Under the pieces are notes generated by a model. That model worked only from the letters and a program-made list of their open reading frames with translations, was not told the origin of the DNA and searched no databases. From the NCBI GenBank assembly GCA_964544655.1, contig CAZJCM010000006.1, forward strand, positions 1-64,000: a stretch of DNA of 64,000 nucleotides, in the 5' to 3' direction. Shown here piece by piece: positions 62,243-64,000 of the stretch. The stretch is from HyVt-443 sp964544655 (GTDB taxonomy: Bacteria > Pseudomonadota > Gammaproteobacteria > Chromatiales > Chromatiaceae). Numbering within the stretch: the first letter of the stretch is position 1; every line of letters begins with the position of its first letter. The position numbers and the translations under genes are program-made.

Positions 62243-63280
62243 TTATCCTGACTCCTGCTCGAAGCCGTATGGTAGCTGCCGGAATTGCAGCTTGGGACCA
62301 TCGGCCTTCTCAAGGTGGATGTCATCGGCCTCGGCGCGGGCTATCTCCACCACCGCCAGCAGATCGCAGCCACCGCCGGGCGCGGGTCTGGCGTCCACCA
62401 CTTTTCCTGCCCCCTGGCTCGACTCACTGCCGGGGGAGAAGAGTTCACTGCCGGGGTTGGGACAGTCATCCGTATCCACATGGGCGAAAAACATGCGCCG
62501 TTTCAGCTTGCCCAGATACTTCATCCGTGCCACCACCTCCTGCCCGGTGTAGCAGCCTTTGGTGAAGCTGACGCCATCGATCAGGTCCATGTTGGCCATC
62601 TGCGGTACGAAGGCCTCCATGGTCTGGGGATAGACCGTGGGGATGCCGGCACGGATATCGAACAGAGACCAGAGATCACGATTGGCCGGCGTAGCGGAGA
62701 CCGCGAACTGCTCCCATAGCCGCATTATCGCCTCGACCTCGCCGGTCAGTTGGAAGCGAGGCACAGCTCCCGGGAGGCGAAGTATGGTGATCTCCTCCAG
62801 GGTCATCGCATCGCCAGGGCCGGCGGGCTCACGGCCCAGGGCGTGTTGCAGCAGACCGGGTGCGCAATCCCCTGCCAGGCCGACACTCACCAGCTGCTCG
62901 CTGGCGTCTTGCAGCTGTACCTTGGAAAGCAGCACGAACATGGAGAGCCGCTTCAACGTAGGTTCCAGGATTTCCTGGGGCAGTTGCAACAGCAGGTCGC
63001 TGCCACGGCGAAACAGCAGAAAGCTGGCCAGCATGCGACCCTTTGGCGTGCAGTATCCGCTCCACTGGAAGTGCCCGTCGGTGACGTCACGGACATCGCT
63101 GGTGAGCTGCCCCTGCAGGAAAGGTACGGCATCCTCACCGCTGACCCGGATCAGTCCCAGATGGGAAAGGTCGATCAGCGCGCACTCAGGGAAGTCAGGC
63201 GCATCATCGAAGGTGACATGGCCCGCATCGTCGATCCTGGCGGAATGGGACAGCAAAAAATTTTTCCACTGACTGTTCAT
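62243..63280 (-). CDS. ygfZ: Folate-binding protein YgfZ (GcvT-like)
   Basis: A 345-aa GcvT-fold protein with the YgfZ signature GVSFTKGCYTGQEVVARMKYLG, including the conserved Cys. In E. coli it supports tetrahydrofolate-dependent repair or assembly of certain iron-sulfur enzymes. The N-terminal half has LIRVSGEDAVPFLQGQLTSD. It is the upstream gene of the HDOD pair and is divergent from the RNase II-family gene. Confidence 0.92.
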   Translation of the reverse strand: MNSQWKNFLLSHSARIDDAGHVTFDDAPDFPECALIDLSHLGLIRVSGEDAVPFLQGQLTSDVRDVTDGHFQWSGYCTPKGRMLASFLLFRRGSDLLLQLPQEILEPTLKRLSMFVLLSKVQLQDASEQLVSVGLAGDCAPGLLQHALGREPAGPGDAMTLEEITILRLPGAVPRFQLTGEVEAIMRLWEQFAVSATPANRDLWSLFDIRAGIPTVYPQTMEAFVPQMANMDLIDGVSFTKGCYTGQEVVARMKYLGKLKRRMFFAHVDTDDCPNPGSELFSPGSESSQGAGKVVDARPAPGGGCDLLAVVEIARAEADDIHLEKADGPKLQFRQLPYGFEQESG

Positions 63281-63520
63281 CAGGAAATATCTACCCGTTA
63301 AGTTATTCAGACACCCAATAATATGAGAATTGCCCTGACAAGTCAGGCAAAATCACGGGCCATTTACCGCGTTCTCTGGGAAAATGGTCCGGCGACCATG
63401 GTTTCCACCGTTCTGTCCCATTCCGATTCGTGAAGACAGGGCGCCGGCGCCAGGGTGTAGCAGGGCCGCCGCCATCAAATAATACGATGGGCTTATTTTC
63501 ACTCGAAGTCGACGATATAG

Positions 63521-64000
63521 ATGACACACAACCAAATCACCCCCGGCAGCCTGGTGCTGTACAAGGTCCGTCCAGCACTGGTCAACAGCATCAGCGACAA
63601 GATAGAGATTCAGCTGGAGGGAGGTAAGCACAAGCGGGTGCGTCCCAAGGACATCTCCCTGTTGCATCCAGGCCCGTTGCGCAGCCTGGCCGAATTGACC
63701 CCGGTGACCGGCGATCTGCAGGAGGCCTGGGAACTGGTGAGTGACGGCAGTACGGACCTGGCGGAACTCAGCGAGCTCATCTATGGTGAGTTCACGCCGG
63801 CCACCGCCTGGGCCACTTGGCAGCAGGTGGCGGATGGGATCTATTTCGAAGGCACACCGGAACGAATCCTGGCCAGAGATGCTGCGCGGGTCCAGGCGGA
63901 TATCGAAGCGCGTCAACGCAAAGAGGCGGCAAAACGTGACTGGGAGGGGCTGCTGGACCGGTTGCGCAAAGAAAAAATCGAACCCGGTGACCATGAACGG
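63521..64000 (+). CDS. N-terminal part of an RNase II/R-family (RNB) exoribonuclease
   Basis: The frame from ATG 63521 (MTHNQITPGSLVLYKVRP) is open to the window edge, 160 codons, with no stop, so the gene continues outside. The N-terminal region (about 1-60) is an OB-like fold, followed by a helical segment (ELTPVTGDLQEAWELVSDG, ELIYGEFTPATAWATWQQVADGI) seen at the start of the RNB-domain ribonucleases of proteobacteria. The catalytic RNB domain lies beyond the edge. Divergent from ygfZ. Confidence 0.7.
   Translation, partial: MTHNQITPGSLVLYKVRPALVNSISDKIEIQLEGGKHKRVRPKDISLLHPGPLRSLAELTPVTGDLQEAWELVSDGSTDLAELSELIYGEFTPATAWATWQQVADGIYFEGTPERILARDAARVQADIEARQRKEAAKRDWEGLLDRLRKEKIEPGDHER

Noticed and set aside
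1..64000. A defence island, prophage or integrated element
   Set aside because: No integrase, transposase, restriction, toxin, phage or CRISPR genes were seen; gene content is mostly core metabolism with conserved neighbours.

Overview
The window reads as a chromosomal segment of a GC-rich gammaproteobacterium. The neighbour pairs prfB-lysS, the divergent rne/rluC pair, barA, a YdbH-type locus and S-methyl-5'-thioinosine phosphorylase all point there. The mix of a full corrin-ring cluster, a class II (B12-dependent) ribonucleotide reductase and a sodium-pumping oxaloacetate decarboxylase would suit a facultatively anaerobic, possibly sulfur-oxidising Chromatiales-like organism (Sedimenticola/Thiodiazotropha type). 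That placement is inference from gene content only. No rRNA, tRNA, CRISPR array, phage, toxin-antitoxin or transposase gene was seen.

Layout. 1-8.1 kb: a low-molecular-weight tyrosine phosphatase, an unusual response regulator with a C-terminal membrane anchor, and an opposing operon of TonB receptor, periplasmic binding protein and BarA/GacS-type hybrid kinase. 8.2-14.2 kb: cysM, then a tight run with a YdbH-like protein, a YnbE/YdbL-like lipoprotein, rlmD, a CYTH protein and an L,D-transpeptidase. 14.2-19.8 kb: FliL-like protein, nagZ, peroxiredoxin, MTI phosphorylase and a lysine-rich membrane protein with an apparent late frameshift. 19.9-26.2 kb: rne facing rluC, a HAD phosphatase and sppA. 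26.2-36.6 kb: split class II ribonucleotide reductase (nrdJa/nrdJb), an unrecognised 471-aa protein, a CheX-like DUF3334 protein, hpt, a Maf protein and oadGAB. 36.6-42.6 kb: a giant coiled-coil/SPOR protein, an SDR, a squalene/phytoene-synthase-like protein, gph and ubiG.

42.7-54.3 kb is a twelve-gene minus-strand cobalamin operon (cobO, cobB/cbiA, cobM, cbiX, cobH, bluB, cbiD, cbiET, cobI, cbiG, cobE, cobJ). It is headed by a sigma70-like promoter, a cobalamin riboswitch and a 27-codon leader ORF that overlaps the cobO start. The corrin enzymes are of the oxygen-independent (Cbi) type, but lower-ligand synthesis by BluB needs oxygen. The product could feed the adenosylcobalamin-dependent NrdJ encoded 13 kb away. 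54.4-64 kb: accA-tilS, a cNMP-binding/rhodanese protein, prfB with its programmed frameshift, lysS, an H-NS-like protein, an HDOD protein, ygfZ and the start of an RNase II-family gene.

The least expected structure is in the non-coding DNA. There are three 112-bp palindromic repeats of identical length with partly co-varying arms, two of them inside the cobalamin operon. There is a 161-bp TA-flanked MITE between rne and rluC, a 27-bp hairpin built from that MITE's terminal 12-mer, and a 200-bp inverted-repeat element upstream of the MTI phosphorylase gene. I found no convincing new multi-gene defence or metabolic system. The best candidates for new biology are the riboswitch/leader-ORF arrangement, the TonB-binding-protein-kinase operon, the membrane-anchored receiver and the coiled-coil/SPOR protein.
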